DNA of 64,000 nt from Clostridiales bacterium (lineage in GTDB: Bacteria > Bacillota > Clostridia > Christensenellales > Christensenellaceae): assembly GCA_015056045.1 (NCBI GenBank), contig SVGZ01000005.1, positions 1 through 64,000 on the forward strand, given 5' to 3'. Positions 56,304 through 64,000 of the stretch are shown here, piece by piece. Both the position numbers and the translations under genes were made by a program. Position 1 is the first letter of the stretch, and each line of letters starts with the position of its first letter. The notes under the pieces are model-generated. The model saw only the letters and a list, made by a program, of their open reading frames with translations, was not told the origin of the DNA and did no database searches.

Positions 56304-56334
56304 AAGGGATCGGGCAGTTCCCGGTCCCTTTTCA
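56304..56334 (+). terminator. Weak terminator/attenuator between glgD and glgA
   Basis: An 11-bp stem AAGGGATCGGG / CCCGGTCCCTT (one G-U) followed by only four T residues. No promoter is evident before glgA, so partial read-through is expected. Confidence 0.55.
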
Positions 56335-56368
56335 TAAAAGCCGCAAGATAAAAGAAAGGCAGATTATA

Positions 56369-57826
56369 ATGGAAAAAATTGGACCCACAAAGGTTTTGAT
56401 GGCAGCCTTCGAGGCAGTTCCTTTTGCGAAAACGGGCGGACTCGGCGATGTCGCCGGCTCTTTGCCCAAATATCTGAAAAAAGAAGGCGTTGACATCCGC
56501 GTGATCATGCCGAAGTTCCTCTCCATTCCCGAAAAGTATGTGCAGCAGATGGAATTCCTCTGCAGCTTTACCGTCAGCGTCGGCTGGAGAAACCAGTATT
56601 GCGGACTTTTCAGGCTCGAACATGAAGGCGTCACCTTCTATTTTGTTGATAACGAATATTATTTCAAGAGAGATAAGCTCTATGGTTACTATGACGACGC
56701 AGAAAGAGTCGCTTATTTCAGCAACGCCGTTCTGCGCAGCATCGCTTACCTCGAAAATTTCAAGCCCGATGTCATCCATTGCAACGATTGGCATACGGCG
56801 CTTATTCCCGTATTCTTAAAAGAATTCTATGGCGGCAATCCCTTCTATTACGATATCCGCACGATGTTCACGATCCATAACCTCAAGTTCCAGGGCGTTT
56901 TCGGCAAAGAGATCATCGGCGATGTTCTTGGACTTGCAGGGCATACCGCTGCGGAAGACTGCCTTGACAGCGATGATGCCGTCAATTGCTTAAAAGCTGC
57001 GCTCTTCTTTACCGATGTCATTACAACGGTTTCGCCGACATACGCAGAAGAGATCAAATATGAATTCTTCGGTGAAGGTCTTGGCTGGGTCATGAGACTC
57101 CGTTCGGGCAGCCTCCACGGCATTCTGAACGGCATCGATTACGATGAATTCAACCCCGAAACAGACCGTGCATTGCACCGCAACTATAACCGCGATACAA
57201 GAGAAGAAAAGATCGCCAACAAAACAGCGCTTCAGCGTGAACTCGGGCTTCCCGTTCGTGAAGATGTCCCGATGGCTGCGATCGTTACAAGACTCACCGA
57301 ACAGAAAGGTCTTGACCTGCTTCTCTTCATTGCAGATGAACTCGTCCGCGAAGATATTCAGCTCGTCGTTCTTGGCACAGGCGAAGAAAAATACGAAAAA
57401 GAACTTCGTGCTCTGGAAAAACGCAACGTCGGCAGAGTATCCGCACAGCTGCTCTTTGATGAAGGTTTATCCCGCAGAATTTACGCAGCAAGCGATATGT
57501 TCATCATGCCTTCCCGTTTTGAACCCTGCGGCTTATCGCAGATCATCTCCATGCGCTATGGTACGCTTCCGGTCGTTCGCGAAACAGGCGGTCTGAAAGA
57601 TACCGTCACGCCCTATAACGAATATACAGGCGAAGGCACAGGATTCTCTTTCCGCAACTACAATGCGCATGAACTGCTCTTTACCGTTAAGCGCGCGGCA
57701 AGGCTTTACCGCGAAAACAAACCCGCTTGGGATCGCCTCGTCACGCAGGCAATGGATGCGGATTTCAGCTGGGAAAGCTCTGCGAAAAAATACAAAGAAA
57801 TTTATGAGGAACTTGCAGAAAAATGA
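56369..57826 (+). CDS. glgA: Glycogen synthase
   Basis: A 485-residue GT5 glycosyltransferase that extends alpha-1,4 glucan from ADP-glucose. The N-terminal KTGGLGDVAGSLPKYL motif binds the donor; HCNDWHTALIP and the C-terminal PSRFEPCGLSQ and ETGGLKDTV motifs complete the GT-B active site. The length is standard. GAAAGG lies about 11 bases before the ATG. Its stop overlaps the start of the fusion gene by four bases. Confidence 0.97.
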   Translation: MEKIGPTKVLMAAFEAVPFAKTGGLGDVAGSLPKYLKKEGVDIRVIMPKFLSIPEKYVQQMEFLCSFTVSVGWRNQYCGLFRLEHEGVTFYFVDNEYYFKRDKLYGYYDDAERVAYFSNAVLRSIAYLENFKPDVIHCNDWHTALIPVFLKEFYGGNPFYYDIRTMFTIHNLKFQGVFGKEIIGDVLGLAGHTAAEDCLDSDDAVNCLKAALFFTDVITTVSPTYAEEIKYEFFGEGLGWVMRLRSGSLHGILNGIDYDEFNPETDRALHRNYNRDTREEKIANKTALQRELGLPVREDVPMAAIVTRLTEQKGLDLLLFIADELVREDIQLVVLGTGEEKYEKELRALEKRNVGRVSAQLLFDEGLSRRIYAASDMFIMPSRFEPCGLSQIISMRYGTLPVVRETGGLKDTVTPYNEYTGEGTGFSFRNYNAHELLFTVKRAARLYRENKPAWDRLVTQAMDADFSWESSAKKYKEIYEELAEK

Positions 57827-60800
57827 TCGTCTGTCATAACTCGCAAAATAGTTTAATGAGAGAACCTTTCGGGGCTGCAGAATGCGGAAAGCTTGTGCAG
57901 CTCCGCATTTATCTAACGGAATGCGAAGACGTAAAATGTACGCTTCGCCTTTGGGATGATAAGGAAACGCTCATCCCCATGGAAAGAGATGGCGAATATT
58001 TCCGTGCAGAGATAAAAATGCCCGAAGAGCCGGGTCTTTTGTGGTACGCTTTCATGATCGAAAGCGAAGGGAAGACATGGTTCTATAACAATGCGGAGGA
58101 TAACCTCGGCGGCGAAGGAAGACTTCTCCCATATCTTGAAAATTCCTATCAGATCACGGTCTATCGCAAAAAGAATATCCCTGCATGGTACAGGGAAGGG
58201 ATGATGTATCAGATCTTCCCCGATCGTTTTAACAGAGGCAGCGATTTTGCGGAAAGAGCCGCTGCGCATACACAGAAGCGCACGATGCTTCCGCATATTC
58301 TTGACACCGATTGGAATGATGAACCTTTCTATATGAAGGACGAAAACGGAGATATCACCAAATGGCCTTTCTTTGGCGGAACCTTGACCGGTATCACCGA
58401 AAAACTCGATTATCTGAAAGAAATTGGCATCAGCATTTTATATCTGAATCCGATTTTTGAAGCTTCTTCCTGCCACCGTTACGATACGGCGGATTTCCAC
58501 CGTGTTGATCCCGGTCTTGGTGATGAGGAAAGCTTTGCCATGCTCATTTCCGAAGCGGAAAAGCGCGGCATGAAGATCATTCTGGATGGGGTGTTCTCCC
58601 ATGTCGGCAGAGACAGCGTCTATTTTGATCAGTTCGGTAGCTTTGGCGGAAACGGCGCCTATGAAAACACGGATTCGCCCTATGCGGATTGGTTCAAAAA
58701 GGATGAAAACGGCGAATATACCTATTGGTGGGGTGTTCGCGATTTGCCGAATGCGGATAAAAACAGCGAAAAATACCGCGAATTTATCTATAAAAACGAA
58801 GACAGCGTCGTTCGTCATTGGCTGAGGAAAGGCATCAAAGGCTGGCGCCTTGACGTTGCGGATGAACTGCCCGATAGTTTCATCGAAGGCATCCGCACCG
58901 CAATGAACGAAGAAGACGAGGACAGCATCCTCATCGGCGAAGTCTGGGAAGATGCTTCCAACAAGATCAGCTATGGCAAGCTCCGCAGCTATTTCAACGG
59001 CAAAGAGCTCGACAGCACGATGAATTATCCCTTCCGCAAGGGCTTCATTGAATACCTTCTTGGCGATATCGACGGCGAAACACTCTCAAGGCAGATGATG
59101 AGTCTTGCGGAAAATTATCCGCCGCAGAATTTCTATGCGGCAATGAACCTCGTCGGTTCGCATGACCGCACGCGTATTTTAAGCATGCTCGGCGGTGCAA
59201 GCGAAGAAGAACCCAAATTATCCGAAGAACAGTATCAGACGGCACTCAGGCGCATCCGCATGATGTTTGAAGCGCAGATGCTTTTCCCGGGTGTTCCCTC
59301 GGTCTATTATGGCGATGAAGCCGGCCTTGAAGGCTTGACAGACCCTTATAACCGCGCGACATTCCCTTGGGGCAAGGTCAACGAAGATATTTTCGGCGCA
59401 TTCAAATTTGCCGCAGACCTTCGCCGCGAATACGATGTCTTAAAAAACGGCAGCTTCCGATGCGAATCGCCGGATGCTGCGCTTTACCTGCAGATCCGTG
59501 AAAATAAAGAGGAAAAGATCATCTTCTGCATGAATGCTTCGGCAGATTCCGGAAAAATGCTCGATCTTAGCGCATATCTGGAAGAAGGCGACCGTGCGGT
59601 TGAGCTGCATACGGGCAAGCTCATCGAAGAAAACGAAATGGTCGTTTTACCGCAGTCTTCGCTGATCATTTACGTCAGAAAAGAGGCAAAACTCCCTTCT
59701 TTCGGCAAGAGAAAGGGCATCCTTTGCCATATCAGCTCGCTTCCCGGTGCATATGGCTGCGGCAGCATGGGCAAGGAAAGCCGTGATTTCATCGACTATT
59801 TGGCGGAAAAAGGGTATTCGCTCTGGCAGGTTTTGCCGCTTTCGACAACGGGCAAGGGCGATTCGCCATATTACAGCAGCTCTGTCTTTGCGGGCAACGA
59901 ATTGCTCATCGATGCGGAAGACCTTTTTGCCCGTGGACTCGTCACAAAAGAAGAGCTCGAAGAAGCAAAACAGGAGATCAAAGGCAGCCGCATCCGCTTT
60001 TCCGTCACAAGGGAAAAACGCACAGCGCTGTATCAAAAGGCCTATGAACGCTTTGAAAAAGACGCTTCTTTTGAGAAATTCGTCAAAGAAAATGAAGATT
60101 GGCTGCCTGATTATGCGCTTTTCATGGCTTTGAAGGAAAACTTTGGCGGTGCAGCTTGGCAGGATTGGCCGAACGGTGCAAGAAACCGCACAAGGCTCGG
60201 CGTTTATAAAAAGAAGCTCGAAAAAGAGATCGGCTATCATCTCTTTGTGCAGTATATGTTCTCCCTGCAGCTTGATGCTCTGCGCCAATATGCCAACGAA
60301 AAAGGCATCTGTCTTTTCGGCGATTTACCCATTTATGTTGCGGATGACAGTGCAGATGTCTGGGCAAACAGAGCGGTTTTTGATCTCGACAGCGAAGGCA
60401 GACAAAACAGCCTTGCCGGTGTTCCGCCGGATTATTTTGCGGAAGACGGACAGCTCTGGGGAAATCCTCTTTACCGCTGGGATCATGAAGAATGCCTCCT
60501 TTGGTGGGAAAAACGCTTAAAACATGCTTTCGATACGCTGGATTATGTCCGCCTTGACCATTTCCGCGGCTTTGAAGCTTTCTGGGAAGTGCCGAAAGAA
60601 GCCAAAACCGCAAAAGAAGGGCATTGGAAAAAAGGTCCGGGCATCCGCTTCTTTAAGAGAATGCAGGAAAGATTTGGAAATCTCCCGATCATTGCGGAAG
60701 ATCTCGGGCTGATCTTACCCGGCGTCGATGCGCTGCGCAATATCTGCGGATTCTTAGGGATGCGGGTCTATCAGTTCTCCTGCGATTATATGTTCACGGA

Positions 60801-61080
60801 AGACGGACAGGCAGATAGAGCTTTCTATACCGGCACGCATGACAACGACACGATCATGGGCTGGCTTGCGGAAACAAATTTTGCCGGTGATCCTGAGGAA
60901 GAGCGTGAAAAGATCATCGAAAGGCTCGAAAGATCCGATGCGGCGTGGGCAGTTTTCCCGATACAGGATATTTTAGGCCTTGGCAGCAGCGCAAGAATGA
61001 ATACGCCCGGAACCGTCAGCGAAGACGGCGACGAAGGCGGCAACTGGAACTGGCGCCTTATGCCCGGTATGCTGAAATAA
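57823..61080 (+). CDS. GH13 alpha-amylase/neopullulanase-type domain fused to GH77 4-alpha-glucanotransferase
   Basis: A 1085-residue protein joining two glucan enzymes. Residues 1-115 are a starch-binding-like N domain. Residues about 120-620 are a GH13 barrel with nucleophile Asp344 (GWRLDVADE), acid/base Glu373 (GEVWED) and Asp448 (SHDRTR). Residues about 625-1085 are a GH77 (MalQ) domain with GILCHISSLPGAYG, Asp912 (RLDHFRG), Glu959 (IAEDLG) and Asp1007 (THDND). All catalytic residues seem present in both. The C-terminus ends soon after NWNWRL, a little earlier than in typical MalQ. Translation is coupled to glgA. The pair could trim and recycle maltodextrins released by the phosphorylase. 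Sequence is in frame; no frameshift. Confidence 0.93.
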   Translation: MIVCHNSQNSLMREPFGAAECGKLVQLRIYLTECEDVKCTLRLWDDKETLIPMERDGEYFRAEIKMPEEPGLLWYAFMIESEGKTWFYNNAEDNLGGEGRLLPYLENSYQITVYRKKNIPAWYREGMMYQIFPDRFNRGSDFAERAAAHTQKRTMLPHILDTDWNDEPFYMKDENGDITKWPFFGGTLTGITEKLDYLKEIGISILYLNPIFEASSCHRYDTADFHRVDPGLGDEESFAMLISEAEKRGMKIILDGVFSHVGRDSVYFDQFGSFGGNGAYENTDSPYADWFKKDENGEYTYWWGVRDLPNADKNSEKYREFIYKNEDSVVRHWLRKGIKGWRLDVADELPDSFIEGIRTAMNEEDEDSILIGEVWEDASNKISYGKLRSYFNGKELDSTMNYPFRKGFIEYLLGDIDGETLSRQMMSLAENYPPQNFYAAMNLVGSHDRTRILSMLGGASEEEPKLSEEQYQTALRRIRMMFEAQMLFPGVPSVYYGDEAGLEGLTDPYNRATFPWGKVNEDIFGAFKFAADLRREYDVLKNGSFRCESPDAALYLQIRENKEEKIIFCMNASADSGKMLDLSAYLEEGDRAVELHTGKLIEENEMVVLPQSSLIIYVRKEAKLPSFGKRKGILCHISSLPGAYGCGSMGKESRDFIDYLAEKGYSLWQVLPLSTTGKGDSPYYSSSVFAGNELLIDAEDLFARGLVTKEELEEAKQEIKGSRIRFSVTREKRTALYQKAYERFEKDASFEKFVKENEDWLPDYALFMALKENFGGAAWQDWPNGARNRTRLGVYKKKLEKEIGYHLFVQYMFSLQLDALRQYANEKGICLFGDLPIYVADDSADVWANRAVFDLDSEGRQNSLAGVPPDYFAEDGQLWGNPLYRWDHEECLLWWEKRLKHAFDTLDYVRLDHFRGFEAFWEVPKEAKTAKEGHWKKGPGIRFFKRMQERFGNLPIIAEDLGLILPGVDALRNICGFLGMRVYQFSCDYMFTEDGQADRAFYTGTHDNDTIMGWLAETNFAGDPEEEREKIIERLERSDAAWAVFPIQDILGLGSSARMNTPGTVSEDGDEGGNWNWRLMPGMLK

Positions 61081-61085
61081 AAAAT

Positions 61086-61113
61086 AACGGCAGGAGAATA
61101 TCCTGTCGTTTTT
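61086..61113. terminator. Bidirectional terminator of the glycogen operon
   Basis: A 10-bp stem AACGGCAGGA / TCCTGTCGTT (one G-U) with T runs on both strands, between converging genes. Confidence 0.85.
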
Positions 61114-61115
61114 CT

Positions 61116-61367
61116 TTATTCATTGGTGACTTCGCCCATAAGGATGACCCTGCCTTCGTCGGGGCATTTTACGGTAAAGGCAGGGCGCTTTTCTTCGCCG
61201 GAATCGAGTTCTGCGCCGTTTAGCAGCGCAAAAACATAGGGATAAGCGGCATGCCACAGTTCATGGCAGATCGGCGGGCAAAGATCGCCCACAATAAAGC
61301 TTTCGCCTTCTTTTAAATAGCCGCTGCGGCAATCGCTTTTGATCACTGTGATTTTTACTTTTCGCAT
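61116..61367 (-). CDS. Small TIGR04076-like protein
   Basis: An 83-residue protein whose start KVKITVIKSDCRSGYLKEGESFIV and middle CPPICHELWHAAYPYVFALLNGAEL match the pattern I know as TIGR04076, a small conserved family of unknown role in anaerobes. Conserved Cys residues (DLCPPIC) suggest metal or redox chemistry, unproven. The frame extends to 61481, but ATG 61367 is preceded by GGGTGA and matches family N-termini. It is a single gene converging on the glycogen operon. Confidence 0.75.
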   Translation of the reverse strand: MRKVKITVIKSDCRSGYLKEGESFIVGDLCPPICHELWHAAYPYVFALLNGAELDSGEEKRPAFTVKCPDEGRVILMGEVTNE

Positions 61368-61498
61368 ACATTCACCCATAAATGCTGTTTTTATCAGTTT
61401 ACCGTGCTTTTCCCGAATGGGCAAGGGATAACTTTGTGAATAAATACGCAGGTTATGCTTAAAAATTGTAAAAATATGCAAAAGGTCTTACCATTCCG

Positions 61499-61527
61499 TT
61501 GCGTTTTTATTTCGGATGTGCTATTTT
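61499..61527 (+). promoter_or_regulatory. Promoter for the 2-oxoacid oxidoreductase operon
   Basis: TTGCGT, a 17-base spacer and TATTTT, about 52 bases before the ferredoxin-subunit start. Both boxes are imperfect. Confidence 0.5.
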
Positions 61528-61578
61528 ATATAGTAGTGAAATAGCTTATAAGGCAGAATTTATTGAAGGAGTGCAAAT

Positions 61579-61785
61579 ATGGCAAAACTGATGATCAGGA
61601 CGGACTCCTGCAAAGGCTGCGGTCTTTGTGTAGAGGCCTGCCCGAAAAATATTCTGAAATTGTCGGAAACTGTTCTTAATGCCGGCGGTTACCACCCGGT
61701 AGAGGTAATGGATATGTCCCTTTGCATTGGCTGTGCTTCCTGTGCACGCAGATGCCCGGACGTTGTTATCGAGGTCGAAAGATAA
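61579..61785 (+). CDS. 2-oxoacid:ferredoxin oxidoreductase, 4Fe-4S delta subunit
   Basis: A 68-residue bicluster ferredoxin with CKGCGLCVEACP and CIGCASCARRCP, enough for two [4Fe-4S] clusters. It is the electron-carrying subunit of a four-subunit oxidoreductase whose other genes follow directly. GAAGGAG precedes the ATG. Lies 27 bases before the alpha subunit gene. Confidence 0.95.
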   Translation: MAKLMIRTDSCKGCGLCVEACPKNILKLSETVLNAGGYHPVEVMDMSLCIGCASCARRCPDVVIEVER

Positions 61786-61812
61786 GAGAACGGATTTAAG
61801 AAAGGACAAGAC

Positions 61813-62877
61813 ATGGCAAAGAAACTGATGAAAGGTAATGAGGCGATCGCAGAAGCTGCCATCAAGGCTGGCTGCCGTTTCTTCTTCGGCTATCCGATCA
61901 CCCCTCAGAATGAAATACCCGAATATATGAGCAGAAGAATGCCGCAGATCGGCGGAACTTTTGTTCAGGCAGAAAGTGAAGTCGCCGCGATCAATATGGT
62001 CTACGGTGCAGCAGGTGCAGGCGCAAGAGCAATGACATCCTCTTCGAGCCCCGGCATCAGCTTAAAACAGGAAGGCATCAGCTATATCGCTTGTGCAGAG
62101 CTTCCCGCAGTAATCGTCAATATGGTCCGTACAGGCCCCGGTCTTGGCGGTATTCTTCCCAGCCAGGGAGACTACTTCCAGGCAACAAAAGGCGGCGGCC
62201 ATGGCGATTATCACCTGATCGTTCTGGCACCTTCCTCCATTCAGGAAGCTGCTGACCTCATCATGGATGGCTTCGATTTGGCAGATCTTTACAGAAATCC
62301 TGTTATGATCCTTGGCGACGGCATGATCGGCCAGATGATGGAACCCGTTGAATTCAAAGAACCCAGCGAAAGACCTCTCCCCAAAAAGGATTGGGCTGCA
62401 ACAGGCTGGGATGGCAAATCCAGAAAACGCGCTGTCATCAATTCCCTCTATATCGCAGCGGAAGAGATGGAAGAAGTCACACAGAGATTAAAAGCGCGCT
62501 ATCAGGAAATCAAAGACAACGAAACAAGAGTTGAAGAATACATGATGGAAGATGCGGAAATCTGCATCACCGCATACGGAACGGTTGCCCGTATTGCAAA
62601 GAGCGCTGTTCAGAAGCTCCGCGCTGAAGGCATCAAAGCCGGCGTTATCCGCCCGATCACCGTATGGCCTTTCCCGGATGCAAGCTATGCAAAATATGCC
62701 GATCAGGTCAAATTCTTCCTCGATGTTGAAATGTCTTTGGGACAGATGGTCGAAGACGTCAAGCTTTCCGTCAATGGCAAAAAGCCCGTCCATTTCATGG
62801 GCATAACGGGTGGATTCGTCCCGACACCGAGCCAGATCGCAGAACAGGTCAAGAACATCATGAAGGAGGGAAAATAA
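61813..62877 (+). CDS. vorB: 2-oxoacid:ferredoxin oxidoreductase alpha subunit (VorB-like)
   Basis: A 354-residue subunit with the pyrimidine-binding fold (GNEAIAEAAIKAGCRFFFGYPITPQNEIPEY) and the TSSSSPGISLKQEGI loop. It is closest to the VorB group (2-oxoisovalerate or related branched 2-oxoacids); 2-oxoglutarate is also possible. With TPP the enzyme oxidatively decarboxylates 2-oxoacids to acyl-CoA, reducing ferredoxin. AAGGAC precedes the ATG. Its stop abuts the next ATG (TAAATG). Confidence 0.92.
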   Translation: MAKKLMKGNEAIAEAAIKAGCRFFFGYPITPQNEIPEYMSRRMPQIGGTFVQAESEVAAINMVYGAAGAGARAMTSSSSPGISLKQEGISYIACAELPAVIVNMVRTGPGLGGILPSQGDYFQATKGGGHGDYHLIVLAPSSIQEAADLIMDGFDLADLYRNPVMILGDGMIGQMMEPVEFKEPSERPLPKKDWAATGWDGKSRKRAVINSLYIAAEEMEEVTQRLKARYQEIKDNETRVEEYMMEDAEICITAYGTVARIAKSAVQKLRAEGIKAGVIRPITVWPFPDASYAKYADQVKFFLDVEMSLGQMVEDVKLSVNGKKPVHFMGITGGFVPTPSQIAEQVKNIMKEGK

Positions 62878-63621
62878 ATGGCTAAGGTATTTGAAAAAAC
62901 AAAAATGCTGACAGATGTTCCCTTCCACTATTGCCCGGGTTGCACGCACGGTATCGCGCACAGACTCGTTGCAGAGTGCATTGAGGAACTCGGCATGACA
63001 GAAAAAGCTGTCGGTGTTGCACCGGTCGGCTGCGCTGTATTTGCCTATAAATATTTTAATTGTGATATGTATGAAGCTTCTCACGGCAGAGCTCCGGCTG
63101 TTGCAACGGGTGCAAAGCGCGTACATCCCGAAAACCTCGTCTTCTCTTATCAGGGTGACGGCGACCTCGCATCCATCGGTGCTGCAGAGATCGTTCACGC
63201 TGCTGCAAGAGGCGAAAACATTACCGTTATTTTCATCAATAACGCGATTTACGGCATGACCGGCGGTCAGATGGCTCCGACAAGCCTCATGGGTCAGGTC
63301 ACAACAACATCCCCCTATGGCAGAAAGAAAGAGCTCAACGGTATGCCCGTTAAGATCTCCGAAATGCTTTCCCAGCTGGATGGTGCATATTATATCGAAC
63401 GCTGCTCTCTGCACGATGTTCCCAACATCGTAAAGGCAAAGAAAGCGATCAAAAAGGCTTTCACATATCAGATGGAAGGCAAGGGCTTCACGCTTGTCGA
63501 ACTCCTTTCCACATGCCCGACAAACTGGGGCATGACGCCGACAAAGGCTTGCGAATGGCTGAAGGATAACATGATCCCCTATTATCCCCTTGGCGTAAAG
63601 AAGGATGGTGAAGCAAAATGA
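62878..63621 (+). CDS. 2-oxoacid:ferredoxin oxidoreductase beta (TPP-binding) subunit
   Basis: A 247-residue TPP-binding subunit. It shows YCPGCTHGIAHR at the N-terminus, and the TPP/Mg motif QGDGDLASIGAAEIVHAAARG followed by INNAIYGMTGGQMAP. The length fits the family. GGAGGGAAA lies within the upstream gene just before its ATG. Overlaps the gamma subunit gene by four bases (ATGA). Confidence 0.95.
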   Translation: MAKVFEKTKMLTDVPFHYCPGCTHGIAHRLVAECIEELGMTEKAVGVAPVGCAVFAYKYFNCDMYEASHGRAPAVATGAKRVHPENLVFSYQGDGDLASIGAAEIVHAAARGENITVIFINNAIYGMTGGQMAPTSLMGQVTTTSPYGRKKELNGMPVKISEMLSQLDGAYYIERCSLHDVPNIVKAKKAIKKAFTYQMEGKGFTLVELLSTCPTNWGMTPTKACEWLKDNMIPYYPLGVKKDGEAK

Positions 63622-64000
63622 CAGAACAGATCTTGAGTGCAGGCTTCGGCGGACAGGGTGTCCTCCTTTTAGGTCAGCTTCTGGCATACTCCGGTATGCG
63701 TGAAGGCAAAAACGTTTCCTGGATGCCTTCCTATGGCCCGGAAATGCGCGGCGGCACAGCAAACTGCAGCGTCATCGTTTCCGATGAAGAGATCGGCTCG
63801 CCCGTTATCGATGAAGCCGATACCGTCATCGTTATGAACCGCCCTTCGCTCGATAAATACGAGAGCAAATTAAGAAAAGGCGGCAGACTTTTCATCAATA
63901 GCTCGCTCATCGATAAGAAAGCGACAAGAGATGATATCGAAGTCTACTATGTTCCCGTCAGCGATATTGCAAACGAGCTCGGCAATGCAAGAGTTGCGAA
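63618..64000 (+). CDS. 2-oxoacid:ferredoxin oxidoreductase gamma subunit (partial)
   Basis: The first 127 codons of the gamma subunit, cut by the window edge. The visible part begins TEQILSAGFGGQGVLLLGQL, with MPSYGPEMRGGTANCSVIVS, both hallmarks of the POR/KOR gamma domain. The ATG overlaps the beta stop. With it the gene order is delta-alpha-beta-gamma. The 3' end cannot be described. Confidence 0.93.
   Translation, partial: MTEQILSAGFGGQGVLLLGQLLAYSGMREGKNVSWMPSYGPEMRGGTANCSVIVSDEEIGSPVIDEADTVIVMNRPSLDKYESKLRKGGRLFINSSLIDKKATRDDIEVYYVPVSDIANELGNARVA

Noticed and set aside
62488-63762. 424-residue minus-strand open frame across the vorB region
   Set aside because: Antisense to three well-defined oxidoreductase subunit genes; composition is not protein-like.

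Overview
The window reads as chromosomal DNA from an anaerobic, low-to-mid GC Gram-positive bacterium of the class Clostridia. Evidence: a SpoIVB sporulation protease, a T-box leader before valS, an RqcP quality-control protein, a yybP-ykoY type riboswitch, a desulfoferrodoxin (superoxide reductase), a ferredoxin-linked 2-oxoacid oxidoreductase, and a GlgC/GlgD type glycogen operon. Promoters of the TTGAAA-17-TATAAT type and strong AGGAGG-like ribosome sites occur throughout. I cannot name a genus from sequence alone.

Layout. 1-7.7 kb (minus strand): spoIVB, a MATE exporter, then the uvrB-uvrA repair operon. 7.8-11.7 kb (plus): a lipoprotein with ricin-lectin-like features and a polar amino acid ABC importer. 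11.8-15.0 kb (plus): a second MATE exporter, a complete retron cassette (promoter, msr-msd RNA, reverse transcriptase), and a GNAT acetyltransferase with its own promoter. 15.0-21.4 kb (minus): ispDF-rqcP, superoxide reductase, a YbaK-type tRNA deacylase, T-box-valS and pgsA. 21.5-26.4 kb (plus): phosphoglucomutase, mnmA, glmU and a divergent CCG-like cysteine protein. 26.5-28.3 kb (minus): thiN and an MFS transporter, translationally coupled. 28.5-32.8 kb (plus): a VanW surface protein, an M3 oligopeptidase and a small membrane protein. 32.8-41.1 kb (plus): a five-gene oligopeptide importer with structured intergenic RNA, an unusually enlarged OppC-like permease and a small membrane protein at its end. 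41.1-44.0 kb (plus): a Mn2+-type riboswitch and P-type cation ATPase. 44.1-49.1 kb (minus): a six-gene operon with a membrane-anchored beta-propeller, radA, a DUF5714-like protein, a Nudix hydrolase, an APH-fold kinase and a membrane protein. 49.3-61.1 kb (plus): glycogen operon glgB-glgP-glgC-glgD-glgA plus a GH13-GH77 fusion. 61.1-64 kb: a small TIGR04076-like protein (minus) and a four-subunit 2-oxoacid:ferredoxin oxidoreductase (plus), whose last gene runs off the window.

The most notable item is the retron at about 13.26-14.50 kb. The RT carries the retron hallmarks NAxxH and VTG. The 350-base region before it has a promoter, pairing a1/a2 ends, msr hairpins and a long msd hairpin. No known retron effector lies beside it. 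Also worth attention are the OppC-like permease with a roughly 350-residue insertion containing repeats, the switch-like RNA between the oppA-like and oppB-like genes, and the Mn2+ riboswitch upstream of the P-type ATPase.
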